64,000 nt of DNA from Isoetes taiwanensis (taxonomy: Eukaryota; Streptophyta; Lycopodiopsida; Isoetales; Isoetaceae). The notes beneath the pieces are model-generated. The model was given only the letters and a program-made list of their open reading frames with translations. It was not told the origin of the DNA and made no database searches. The translations under genes were made by a program, and so were the position numbers. Shown here piece by piece: positions 37,933 to 48,254 of this stretch (the first letter of the stretch is position 1; every line of letters begins with the position of its first letter). The stretch lies in assembly GCA_021234155.1 (NCBI GenBank), contig JAJEKV010000031.1:1297614-1361613 (forward strand), read 5' to 3'.

Positions 37933-40248
37933 TTTATGACATTGAGCTGATGGTAACACTCAAAAAAAAAAGATATCTTGATAATTATGACAGTAGATGG
38001 AATAACCTTGGAAGTTTTGCGGGACCTTTCAATAGTTTTAAGCTTAATCTGTCATGATATCTCTTCTAATGCCAATTCTTTTGTTGATAGATTACCTTTG
38101 GGCGCAAGTACAAGCTTGACCTTCAATATGATGTGGCGGAAGAGGCAATAATGTCAAGGCTTGGAAAACGATGGGACAGATGTATTTCAAAGATAATCAT
38201 GACTACGGTTTTTGGGCGAGGGGCGATTAAAAAGGAAAACTTATGGAGTCCTTATCGGAAATTCCAAGGTTGGAAATCCATTAGGTTGCGGAGTTACGCA
38301 AAGGAACTCATCTCATGCATGAGCTATTTTGGTTTATTCACGTGTTTGGCGTAGACATGACGGAATCTCAGTTTGAATCCTACAGGAAAGCTATTACTAT
38401 CATAGAGGAAGGGCTGATTGCTTTGGAACAATGATTCATCTAATGGCCACATGCAATTACAGCCGACATCGAACTAGTGGACTGGGAAGCAACCAAATCC
38501 CAATTTATCAACCTCAAATCCGTGACCACTTCCATTTCCTAACTTCATATAACTTCTGAGTTTTCTTTGTTTTACCAGGAACTATCTTCAATCTGTTCAA
38601 GATCTCACTTGGCAAGGATAGCAGGCATCTTCTTCATCAGATCTAAGTGCACCAGAAGTTGATCTGAAATAACTTGATCAATTTCATTTTGTATTCTGCA
38701 ACTTTAAGCTACTTAACTCTATATAGCTTAACTCTAAAGGCTTATCATTCTTGGATATGCCTATGGTTTATGTAATTGTTTTCTATAATTAATGATTAAA
38801 AAGCTTCTTTCCTTCAAAAAAAAAAAAAAAAAAAAAAAAAACCCAGTAATAAACAAACATATCAATGTAGCATGCTCAAATAACTGAATCATAACTTGTA
38901 GTACACTTAAGCTAACATTACCCCACGCCATTGCCACATATAGATGACCCCATATGCCTCATATTGATCCCTCGGCCCAACTTCACTTGATCTCCAAGGT
39001 TCCACTCTTCAATTTATCTTTAACAATTGTTTGTTAGCTAAGGTTTTTAATATCTCAATTAAAAACCCACTTTCCATAGGTAAGGAACTTATTAGTGTGT
39101 CCAATGCGGAAACTCCAAACCCCGCGCCGGGCTTAAAAATCTCTACAGACCTCATGATCGCGAATTACCAGAACCACCAATCCGGATACTTAAACTAGGC
39201 CCCATCTCCAGGCGCCAGGAATTACTAATTTTCAGGAGTTATACTTTTTAATCTAAATTTACACATATTGTTCTTTATTACATGATATTCAAAAGCAATA
39301 CCAGTTCTTACACCCTTTGCCCCTTGTGCTTCACCCTAAGCGCTTGCAGCTTGCTTATACTTACTTAGTGGATGGCCTGCTAGATCCCATCACCTTATAT
39401 TTCCAAATTCCTTTTCCTATCTTATGTATTTTAAAAGTAACAATTAGTTAACAAGCAATAAATTAATAACAACAAATATAAACAACAAGCAAACAGGGAC
39501 TTTCCAAAAGTTACAGGAAAGGAAGGAAAGAGCAATACAGACTGCTTTTGTTCTTGTTCTGGGCCTTGATTCTCCTTCCAGCAGTAACCCACAATCAAAT
39601 CGGCCAGTCCCAGGCACAAATCAGCCTGATCTAAGTCCTTCCTAGATGATTCCGAGAATTCCGGCTCCAAATATGACAGTCCTGTTGCAGCCAAAAACCG
39701 TTGTTGCAGCCCCTAATTCTGTGGTTACTTCTATCCTGGATCAATTTCGACCACTCTAGAGATCACATCAACACACGTATCTCGGAGTTTCCATGATCAT
39801 AATTCATTCTCTTTTATCTACAACATGCCTTAATCCAATCCACAGCTTATGAGATCTCAAATAGATCAGTAAAAAAACCCCACCTGATAAGAAAAAGATC
39901 CGATGCAGGTGGAAGCTCCAAGCTCTTGCCACCGATGGAATTCCTCCTTTGCGATCCCGTCTCCAAAATCTCTGTCAATTTGCCTCTATAGATCATAAAG
40001 CTTTCTGCTTATTTATAGTTCTATCCTACATGCATGTTCTATCTTATATGTATGTCAAACATGCATGTTCTATCTTGCATGCATGTCAAACTTGTATATA
40101 CATGAGTACATATACTGACCCATCAACTAACCAGGATCGTTACAGTCTCACTTTCTAAAATTTAACCCATGTCCTCATGGGTCGATTCCAAGACCTATCA
40201 TGCTTACTTAATAAGTATACTAACAATCTGAAGCAAAATAAACAACTG

Positions 40249-41436
40249 CTATAGAAAATGAGATAAAATCAAGCTATTACAAATCTCACCTGGGATTCGC
40301 ACTATAGAAGCTTCCTGAGCACCATCACGTGGAGCTTCTGCAGCATAAATAAATGCTTTTCGCAGAAGATCCATTATCGTGGCAACTCTAGCTTCGCCAC
40401 TTTGTGGCCTTCGCTCAATAGTCCTATCGTCTGTATCCGATCTTCCTTCCGGCTGATGCTCCCTTTGATTCCATCGAGGCTCTCCACGGCCTCTCCCTCT
40501 GCCAACATTTGGATTGCGATTAAATATTCCTCCTCCCATGCTACCAAGTGGGCAATTATTCCGAGTGTCCCACTTCTCTACAACGGAAACAACGCTCTCC
40601 TCAAGGCACCGTTGTCTTTCCTCATCAGTGAGAGGCGGTAGCAACTTACTTCCAGTCTGGATACTACTTGCCCAATTCCTGTTATTACTTTGAACTTCCA
40701 CAGATTGACTAGCATATAGCTCTTCTCTAAATGACCGTCTCCGACTATATGAATTTTCAACTGGCCAAGAAGATGCTTGTCTCTTCCTTTGAGTATCCAC
40801 TGCAACTTTTTCTGCCAAATCTGCTTCCCGATTTTTGGCAATTCTTACTACCTCCTCCAGATCCATATATGCCACTCCAGACATGGTACTTTTGATATCA
40901 ACATGGAGTCCTTTCACAAATCTAGCACACATTTTAGCTTTATCAACAATAGAACAATGTGGTTGCAATCTTCTAAACTTTTCATTGTACTCTGTCACGG
41001 TCCCTGTTTGCGTCAAATCTAAGAACTCATTCATCTTATCAAGTTTATACCCTGGAGGTGTAAAATGTCCCTCAAAGGCCTTTTTGAACTCTTCCCATGT
41101 TTCTTGGCCAGGCCTCTTATTCATGTCAGTTAGGCAAGTCTCCCACCAGACTCTTGCAAAACCTCCCAACATTGCTTGAGCAAGAAGAGCTTTTATGGAA
41201 TCTTGTGCCTTGATTAAATCAAAATAGAACACTCCACGGAGCCAGGCATCATCATCATCTCCTGTTGCCTTCTCTCCTGTAAAAACTTCCCTTTTAGTGT
41301 CCTTTAACACCTTCTCAATTGCTTTCTCAGCCTCGGTCTTTTGTTGTGACACACTTTGTTGCAGAGACTGTTGAATAGCTTGCAGGATATTAGTTACATC
41401 TTGAGCTCCATCTCCACCTGGACCACCAGCATCCAT
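40249..41436 (-). CDS. Retrotransposon Gag of TR-GAG copy 1
   Basis: 395-codon frame starting MDAGGPGGDGAQDV just downstream of the primer site. Residues ~60-200 match the retrotransposon Gag core: WLRGVFYFDL, WWETCLTD, ETWEEFKKAFEGHF, FLDLTQTGTVTEYNEKFRRL, CARFVKGL. The C-terminus is rich in RGRGRGEPR. Residues around 285-295 read SVVSVVEKWDTRNNCP, where a zinc knuckle is expected. A one-base deletion relative to copy 2 shifts the knuckle out of frame, and the earlier shared lesion inside the knuckle restores the downstream frame. The protein is therefore nearly full length but lacks the CCHC knuckle. Whether it is functional is doubtful. Minus-sense orientation follows the element. Confidence 0.85.
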   Translation of the reverse strand: MDAGGPGGDGAQDVTNILQAIQQSLQQSVSQQKTEAEKAIEKVLKDTKREVFTGEKATGDDDDAWLRGVFYFDLIKAQDSIKALLAQAMLGGFARVWWETCLTDMNKRPGQETWEEFKKAFEGHFTPPGYKLDKMNEFLDLTQTGTVTEYNEKFRRLQPHCSIVDKAKMCARFVKGLHVDIKSTMSGVAYMDLEEVVRIAKNREADLAEKVAVDTQRKRQASSWPVENSYSRRRSFREELYASQSVEVQSNNRNWASSIQTGSKLLPPLTDEERQRCLEESVVSVVEKWDTRNNCPLGSMGGGIFNRNPNVGRGRGRGEPRWNQREHQPEGRSDTDDRTIERRPQSGEARVATIMDLLRKAFIYAAEAPRDGAQEASIVRIPGEICNSLILSHFL

Positions 41437-41529
41437 GATCTCCTATTACTCTGCATATAGACAATAGGAGCATTAACAACTCACTTCAAGAACATGAATC
41501 ATTTCCAACTTCCCTTTAAGATCAAACTT

Positions 41530-41542
41530 GGCTCTGATACCA
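41530..41542 (-). promoter_or_regulatory. Primer binding site (initiator tRNA-Met)
   Basis: On the minus strand TGGTATCAGAGCC begins two bases inside the 5' LTR end (41545). This word complements the 3' end of plant initiator tRNA-Met, the usual primer for plant LTR retrotransposons. Confidence 0.9.
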
Positions 41543-41544
41543 AC

Positions 41545-42863
41545 TGTAACAAGCTTTCAAACTGAGTTGACCCTCCTGGCAACTCGGGATCTTGTCAATA
41601 CTTAAGGTTGATATGAAAACTTAAACCAACTATGTTGGTGAAGAATTTAATCTTCCAAAAATAATGGAGAATGATTCCCTTCTTATATATAACTAATATC
41701 CCACAATTGTAATATAGTTAAAGAGAAATACATCCATAATGCATTTATTCAAAACCAAAGCTAAAATTCAGCTTCTAGAAAACTCCAACTCAGCCACGAT
41801 CCTGAACAGTACCACTGCTACTGGCCCGAGCACCACCTTGGATAGCAAGAACATAAAACTCAAGACACAAGAACCTAAGGTGCAATGCTAGACGACCCCA
41901 ACAAAGTAAACATCATGAACATCCAGAGAAAATAACATAACTAAAGTACCAAAACATCATGAACAAACTCCCGGACAATGGGTAGCTCAGCCAACCTACA
42001 TACATGCCCCGTTAGCAGGATAACGCTCATCCAGCTTACATTCCAAGCCCTGTAGCAAGGTGGTGGGGTGAACCTCGTATGCGCATACCCTCTCAGCCCA
42101 CGTCTGGCACTGGAGGACCTCTTACCATGGGAGTCCACAAGAGTTGACGTGCATCCGCAACAGGAAGCTATGCCTGTGAGGAAGTCACGCCCGGTGTCAC
42201 AGAGAACAAATACAAAGAACATAGAACATGAGTCATGCCGGAACAATCCAGCCAGGCCACCGAGCCTGGAAGTCCGACCACGGAGGATCCAAGTACATAC
42301 GAAATATCAAGAAAAACAGTGGGATAAGGCAAAGACCATGACATGTGTTTTCATTAAACAATTACTAAATATGTACCTTGACCTTGCTCTTGCCAAGGTT
42401 GCCCATACAACGTTACCATGTCGAAGTAGCAAGTTCGATGATGAACCCAGTAACAAACAAACATATCAATGTAGCATGCTCAAATAACTGAATCATAACT
42501 TGTAGTACACTTAAGCTAACAGTACCCCACGCCATTGCCACATATAGATGACCCCATATGCCTCATATTGATCCCTCGGCCCAACTTCACTTGATCTCCA
42601 AGGTTCCACTCTTCAATTTATCTTTAACAATTGTTTGTTAGCTAAGGTTTTTAATATCTCAATTAAAAACCCACTTTCCATAGGTAAGGAACTTATTAGT
42701 GTGTCCAATGCGGAAACTCCAAACCCCGCACTTCTGGCTTAAAAATCTACAGGACCTCGCGATCGCAATTACCTGTAACTTCTGCCAACGGATACTTAAA
42801 CTAGGCCCCATCTCCAGGCGCCAGGAATTACTAATTTTCAGGAGTTATACTTTTTAATCTAAT
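41545..42863 (-). repeat. 5' LTR of gag-only element copy 1 (truncated)
   Basis: Same LTR as at 29952-40144, retaining its downstream ~1.3 kb. Homology stops after ACTTTTTAATCTAAT at 42863; the U3 part with the promoter is missing. Sequence beyond is unrelated. Confidence 0.85.
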
Positions 42864-43695
42864 AACCATCATTCAATTAAATTGGGATTATGTCGTAATT
42901 TTGGGACAAAAATCATATTGCATGTTTTAAATAGCATATTCAAATTCGCACATCTTATGTCCAAAACACAAAAATGTAATATCATATTACTTAAAGAATA
43001 GACAAAATTTCACAATATAGCATGATAGTATTATATAAAGTGATATGAGAAATTTTACATAGTAATTAAAATTCACATCTTCTGTGGCATTAGTAGAAAT
43101 AGCTACATGTAAAAGTGAGTTTCATAAAATTTGATATCACATTAAAACTATGAAGTTTCTTTTCCACCTTTTACCCCAAAAACTTTCACACTTCCCATTT
43201 AGATTGATGCACTCAATAGGCAATTTCTGTGGTTCTCCATCTCTCATATAATAGCACCATATCACTCCAAAAATATTAGTCATTCTAAGTTGATAGGAAA
43301 AGTGAGACTCTAAGAAGTTACATATTAAGAATATTTACGCTTTCCAAATGCACCCAAATGAAAATGTCTAACGGGGAAATGCTTAAAAAAAATGAGAAAG
43401 GATTTAATATTCATGCTTTCCACATGCATTCAAATGAAAAATGCCTAAAGGCAAGCGTATAAAAAAAATGAGAATCTAATCCAACCCAAGAATGTCTTGG
43501 AAATAGAAAACATAGTTTATAGAAAACATAGAAACCCAATAATTAAGATACAATATATCTTGGAAATAGAAAACATAGTTTATATCTACCTTAGATAATT
43601 TTGTAAAAAGGAATCCCAATGGCCCAGATTTGCCGATGAATTTGAGATAGAATCTCCAATGGCTATGATCAAACCAAGACATCTCGAGATTAGAA
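42864..43695. other. No gene recognised
   Basis: AT-rich spacer. Short internal direct repeats occur (CTTGGAAATAGAAAACATAG at about 43497 and 43559). No coding signal. Confidence 0.45.
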
Positions 43696-43713
43696 ATAGC
43701 TCATTTCTAGAAA

Positions 43714-44746
43714 GTATGTTCTATTATTTCGTTTGGTATTTGGGGAGGGTATATCTGGCATGGTTGGGCCTAGATTTGGCGGCTGTATTGTATTGCAAAT
43801 CGTATTTTGAGGGTATTTTTGGAACGGTTTGAGCTGCTTATTGCCGTATATGCGATTTTGGATTTGTGGTTTCATGGTGTCAATCTAGAAAGAAATTTTG
43901 GCATCTGGCTTTGGAGATCTCCAGGCCTGAGGCGCAGAGCAGGATGAGAGGGGGCTGCTTGAGGCCGATTTTGGAGATTTGTGTTCTGTGTTTCTGGGCT
44001 TAGAGAATCCGGTCTGCTTCATGCTGGTTCCGCATGCCTTGACCTTGTTTTTTTTTCCCTTCTTTCCCTTCTTCTAACCATGTGTGGCTTTTTGCCGGGT
44101 TAGGGAGCTGCTAGTGCTGGGTAGGCCGGATCTGAGGTGCTTGCTTTGGCCGAATTTTAGGGCGGTTGTACTTGACCTGAATCATGCACGAATTGCACAG
44201 GCTTTTGCTGAGGCGTTAAGATTTAAGGGCCTACCAGGCTTTTAGTTGCCTGCTCTTCTTTAATCTGCTGCTCTAAGTCGAGTAGCAGGGAGGGTGAGGC
44301 AAAGAGCTGTGAGGGATGGTTGATTGCCGCAATCTCGTCTCACGGCTTCATGCTGGTTCCGGATGCCTTCACGTTCCCTTTTTTTTTTTCCTTCTTCTTC
44401 TACCCATGTGCAGCAGGATATGGATTTGCTGTGGCCTTCTAACCATCTGCAGCCAAATATGGATTCGCTGTGGGCGTGGAGCCGGAGCAGGGTGCAGGCC
44501 TGGAGCAGGGTGAAGGGCTTGGCTCCGGATGCAGAGCGATGGCTTCACCCTGGTTTTTTTTTTAATCTTCTAACTATGTGCAGCTTTTGGACCATTGGAA
44601 GTGGCGGGCGTTTTAGTGGCGAAAAATTCAGTGGCCCTTGATTTGGCATAGAACAGAGAATATGCCATTGACGAACGGCCAGAAATCAAGGATAGGAAAA
44701 AACCCGATAAAGAATGTAAAATAATGAATATATGTAAAATTCAATT
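43714..44746 (+). mobile_element. ~1.03-kb retroposon-like element, copy C
   Basis: The 18-bp word ATAGCTCATTTCTAGAAA directly flanks the unit at 43696-43713 and 44747-44764. The left and right ends match copy B (8838-9917). Landmarks in order are TATTTCGTTTGGTATTTGGG, CTGGCATGGTTGGGCCTAG, GGTATTTTTGGAACGGTTTG, two copies of CTTCATGCTGGTTCCG.ATGCC, T-runs before CTAACCATGTG-like words, and GACCATTGGAAGTGGCGGG. No shared open frame, LTR or terminal inverted repeat is seen. A long direct target duplication without terminal inverted repeats fits retroposition. Confidence 0.7.
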
Positions 44747-44764
44747 ATAGCTCATTTCTAGAAA

Positions 44765-45097
44765 TAAAGCTGGAAAACATAAAGAATGCATTTCTAAACA
44801 AAAATGCAATGGGACAAAAATAATGCACGCTTAGCGTGCCCAAGAGATAAAGTATCTTACAATGCTTTTTAGAAAGAAATGCCTACAAAGAATGAGTTTT
44901 TGAATGTGGCAAAGAAATAAGCCGTTATCGCTAACACCTCAAAAAAGCTATATTGAATGTGGCAAAGAAATAAGCCGTTATCGCTAACACCTCAAAAAAG
45001 CTCAGTATAGCTTTAGAAGTCGGCGTGTGCTTTGGGAAGTCGGCAGCATCTCAACAAAATCAGTGCAGCTAGTTAGTGCAGCTTTCAACAAAATCAG
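44765..45097. repeat. Spacer with two short tandem duplications
   Basis: A ~53-bp unit (TTGAATGTGGCAAAGAAATA, then AGCCGTTATCGCTAACACC) is repeated at 44899-44949 and 44953-45002. A shorter one (CAACAAAATCAGTGCA) occurs at 45052 and 45087. No gene. Confidence 0.7.
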
Positions 45098-46483
45098 TGC
45101 ATCCGCAACAGGAAGCTATGCATGTGAGGAAGTCACGCCCGGTGTCACAGAGAACAAATACAAAGAACATAGAACATGAGTCATGCCGGAACAATCTAGG
45201 CCACCGAGCCTGGAAGTCCGACCCCGGAGGATCCAAGTACATACGAAATATCAAGAAAAACAGTGGGATAAGGCAAAGACCATGACATGTGTTTTCATTA
45301 AACAATTACTAAATATGTACCTTGACCTTGCTCTTGCCAAGGTTGCCCATATAACCTTACCATGTCGAAGTAGCAAGTTCGATGATGAACCCAGTAACAA
45401 ACAAACATATCAATGTAGCATGCTCAAATAACTGAATCATAACTTGTAGTACACTTAAGCTAACAGTACCCCACGCCATTGCCACATATAGATGACCCCA
45501 TATGCCTCATATTGATCCCTCGGCCCAACTTCACTTGATCTCCAAGGTTCCACTCTTCAATTTATCTTTAACAATTGTTAGCTAAGGTTTTTAATATCTC
45601 AATTAAAACCCACTTTCCATAGGTAAGGAACTTATTAGTGTGTCCAATGCGGAAACTCAAACCCCACACTTCGGCAAAATCTCATAGACCTCGCGATCGC
45701 AATTACCTGTAACTTCTGCCAACAGATACTTAAACTAGGCCCCATCTCCAGGCGCCAGGAATTACTAATTTTCAGGAGTTATACTTTTTAATCTAATTTA
45801 CACATATTGTTCTTTATTACATGATATTCAAAAGCAATACCAGTTCTTACACCCTTTGCCCCTTGTGCTTCACCCTAAGCGCTTGCAGCTTGCTTATACT
45901 TACTCAGTGGATGGCCTGCTAGATCCCATCACCTTATATTTCCAAATTCCTTTTCCGATCTTTTTCTTATCAGGTGGGGTTTTTTTACTGATCTATTTGA
46001 GATCTCATAAGCTGTGGATTGGATTAAGGCATGTTTTAGATAAAAGAGAATGAATTATGATCATGGAAACTCCGAGATACGTGTGCTGATGTGAGCTCTA
46101 GAGTGGTCGAAATTGATCCAGGATAGAAGTAACCACAGAATTAGGGGCTGCAACAACGGTTTTTGGCTGCAACAGGACTGTCACATTTGGAGCCGGAATT
46201 CCCGGAATCATCTAGGAAGGACTTAGATCAGGCTGATTTGTGCCTGGGACTGGCCGATTTGATTGTGGGTCACTGCTGGAAGGAGAATCAGGCCCAGAAC
46301 AAGAACAAAAGCAGTCTGTGTTGCTCTTTCCTTCCTTTCCTGTAACTTTTGGAAAGTCCATGTTTGCTTGTTGTTTATATTTGTTGTTATTAATTTATTG
46401 CTTGTTAACTAATTGTTACTTTTAAGATACATAAGATAGGAAAAGGAATTTGGAAATATAAGGTGATGGGATCTAGCAGGCCA

Positions 46484-46634
46484 GAAACGTGTCATCAACA
46501 TACTGATTACAAATTTCCTGTGAACCATCCTCCATACTCAACCCCTGGACTATGATTAATTTTCTTGTTTCAAGCCTCAAGATCAAGCATGTGAAAATCT
46601 CAGCCTATTATCCTCAAGGAAATGGCCAAGCTGA
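46484..46634 (+). pseudogene. Integrase fragment embedded in an LTR
   Basis: About 150 bp interrupts the LTR between CTAGCAGGCCA and TCCACTGAG, which are adjacent in the other LTR copies near 39370 and 45920. Its end reads IKHVKISAYYPQGNGQAD, the conserved late part of the Ty3/Gypsy integrase core (YxPQxNGQAE). The rest has a stop. GGCCA occurs at both edges, suggesting a template switch or microhomology join with a Gypsy element RNA, perhaps the enzyme-supplying partner. Confidence 0.7.
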
Positions 46635-48148
46635 TCCACTGAGTAAGTATAAGCAAGCTGCAAGCGCTTAGGGTGAAGCACAAGGGGAAAGGGTGTAAGA
46701 ACTGGTATTGCTTTTGAATATCATGTAATAAAGAACAATATGTGTAAATTAGATTAAAAAGTATAACTCCTGAAAATTAGTAATTCCTGGCGCCTGGAGA
46801 TGGGGCCTAGTTTAAGTATCCGTTGGCAGAAGTTACAGGTAATTGCGATCGCGAGGTCCTGTAGATTTTTAAGCCAGAAGTGTGGGGTTTGGAGTTTCCG
46901 CATTGGACACACTAATAAGTTCCTTACCTATGGAAAGTGGGTTTTTAATTGAGATATTAAAAACCTTAGCTAACAATTGTTAAAGATAAATTGAAGAGTG
47001 GAACCTTGGAGATCAAGTGAAGTTGGGCCGAGGGATCAATATGAGGCATATGGGGTCATCTATATGTGGCAATGGCGTGGGTGCTCCGTTAGCTTAAGTG
47101 TACTACAAGTTATGATTCAGTTATTTGAGCATGCTACATTGATATGTTTGTTTGTTACTGGGTTCATCATCGAACTTGCTACTTCGACATGGTAAGGTTG
47201 TATGGGCAACCTTGGCAAGAGCAAGGTCAAGGTACATATTTAGTAATTGTTTAATGAAAACACATGTCATGGTCTTTGCCTTATCCCATCGTTTTTGATA
47301 TTTTGTATATACTTGATCCTCCGGTCGGACTTCCGTGTTCTGTGGGTCTGCATTGTTCTGGCATGACTCATGTTCTATGTTCTTTGTATTTGTTCTCTGT
47401 GACACCGGGCGTGACTTCCTCACAGGCGTAGCTTCCTGTTGCGGATGCATGTCAACTCTTGTGGACTCCCATCGTAAGAGGTCCTCCAAAGCCGGGCGTA
47501 TGAAGATCGAGAGGGTATCGCGATATCGAGGTTCACCCCACCACCTCGCTAGGGCTTGGAATGTAAGGCTGGCCGAAATTATCCCCGCTAATCCGAGCTG
47601 TATGTAGGCTGGCTGAGCTATCCATTGTCCCGGAGTTTGTTCATGATGACTTTAGTTATGTTATTTTCTCTGGATGTTCATGATGTTTAATTTGTTGGGG
47701 TCGTCTAGCATTGCACCTTAGGTTCTTGTGTCTTGAGTTTTATGTTCTTGCTATCCAAGATTCCAGAGTGATTCCATGTATGCAGAGATAGCTATGGGAT
47801 CCCCACTTAGTCACGAGGACTAACCCCTTTGAGTGCATGCAGTGATTGGGCAAGGTGGTGCTCTCGGACCAAGAGGCTGGGTGCTTTCGGGATCGTAAAA
47901 TTTGAGTTGGAGATTTCTAGAAGCTGAATTTTAGCTTTGGTTTTGAATAAATGCATTATGGATGTAATTCTCTTTAACTATATTACAATTGTTGGATATT
48001 AGTTATATATAAGAAGGGAATCATTCTCCATTATTTTTGGAAGATTAAATTCTTCACCAACATAGTTGGTTTAAGTTTTCATATCAACCTTAAGTATTGA
48101 CAAGATCCCGAGTTGCCAGGAGGGTCAACTCGGCAGGCTTGTTACAGT

Positions 48149-48161
48149 TGGTATCAGAGCC
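48149..48161 (+). promoter_or_regulatory. Primer binding site (initiator tRNA-Met), copy 2
   Basis: TGGTATCAGAGCC begins two bases after the LTR end (GTTACA, 48146). It has the same position and sequence as in copy 1. Confidence 0.9.
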
Positions 48162-48254
48162 AAGTTTGATCTTAAAGGGAAGTTGGAAATGATTCATGTT
48201 CTTGAAGTGAGTTGTTAATGCTCCTATTGTCTATATGCAGAGTAATAGGAGATC

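Larger units (their letters stand above)
30962..38840 (+). mobile_element. Full-length L1-like LINE (7,879 bp) inserted in the LTR
   Basis: The 14-bp word ACCCAGTAATAAAC flanks the element at 30948-30961 and 38841-38854. A poly(A) tail lies at 38817-38840. The LTR sequence is continuous across the join, as shown by the uninterrupted copies near 42440 and 45395. The element has a ~0.9-kb 5' region, an ORF1 and an ORF2, in the same sense throughout. Stops and frameshifts in both frames show it cannot now move by itself. It is in the opposite orientation to its LTR host. Confidence 0.92.
29952..40144 (-). repeat. 3' LTR of gag-only element copy 1 (split by LINE)
   Basis: In sense direction it begins TGTAACGATCCTGG at 40144 and ends GGCTTGTGACA at 29952. 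LTR parts are 38841-40144 and 29952-30961. U3 includes repeated CATGCATG words and a TATAAATAAG box at 40017-40008. An 87-codon frame at 39694-39431 ending in a hydrophobic stretch is repeated in the other LTR copies and is probably fortuitous. Confidence 0.85.
29952..42863 (-). mobile_element. Gag-only LTR retrotransposon (TR-GAG-like), copy 1
   Basis: Minus-strand element. Its 3' LTR lies at 29952-40144, interrupted by a LINE; the internal region is 40145-41544; the 5' LTR is 41545-42863, truncated at its outer end. Removing the LINE leaves an LTR of about 2.3 kb with TG..CA ends (TGTAAC..GTTACA or GTGACA). The internal region is only 1.4 kb and holds a primer binding site and gag, with no protease, integrase or RT. 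This is the layout described for plant TR-GAG non-autonomous elements, which depend on another element for enzymes. The LTR sequence recurs at 45.1-50.5 kb. Target-site duplications cannot be checked because the right end is lost. Confidence 0.85.

Noticed and set aside
40249-41436. Full autonomous Gypsy element around gag
   Set aside because: Only ~1.4 kb lies between LTR edges in both copies and no protease, RT or integrase is present there; the only integrase text is a 150-bp fragment inside an LTR.
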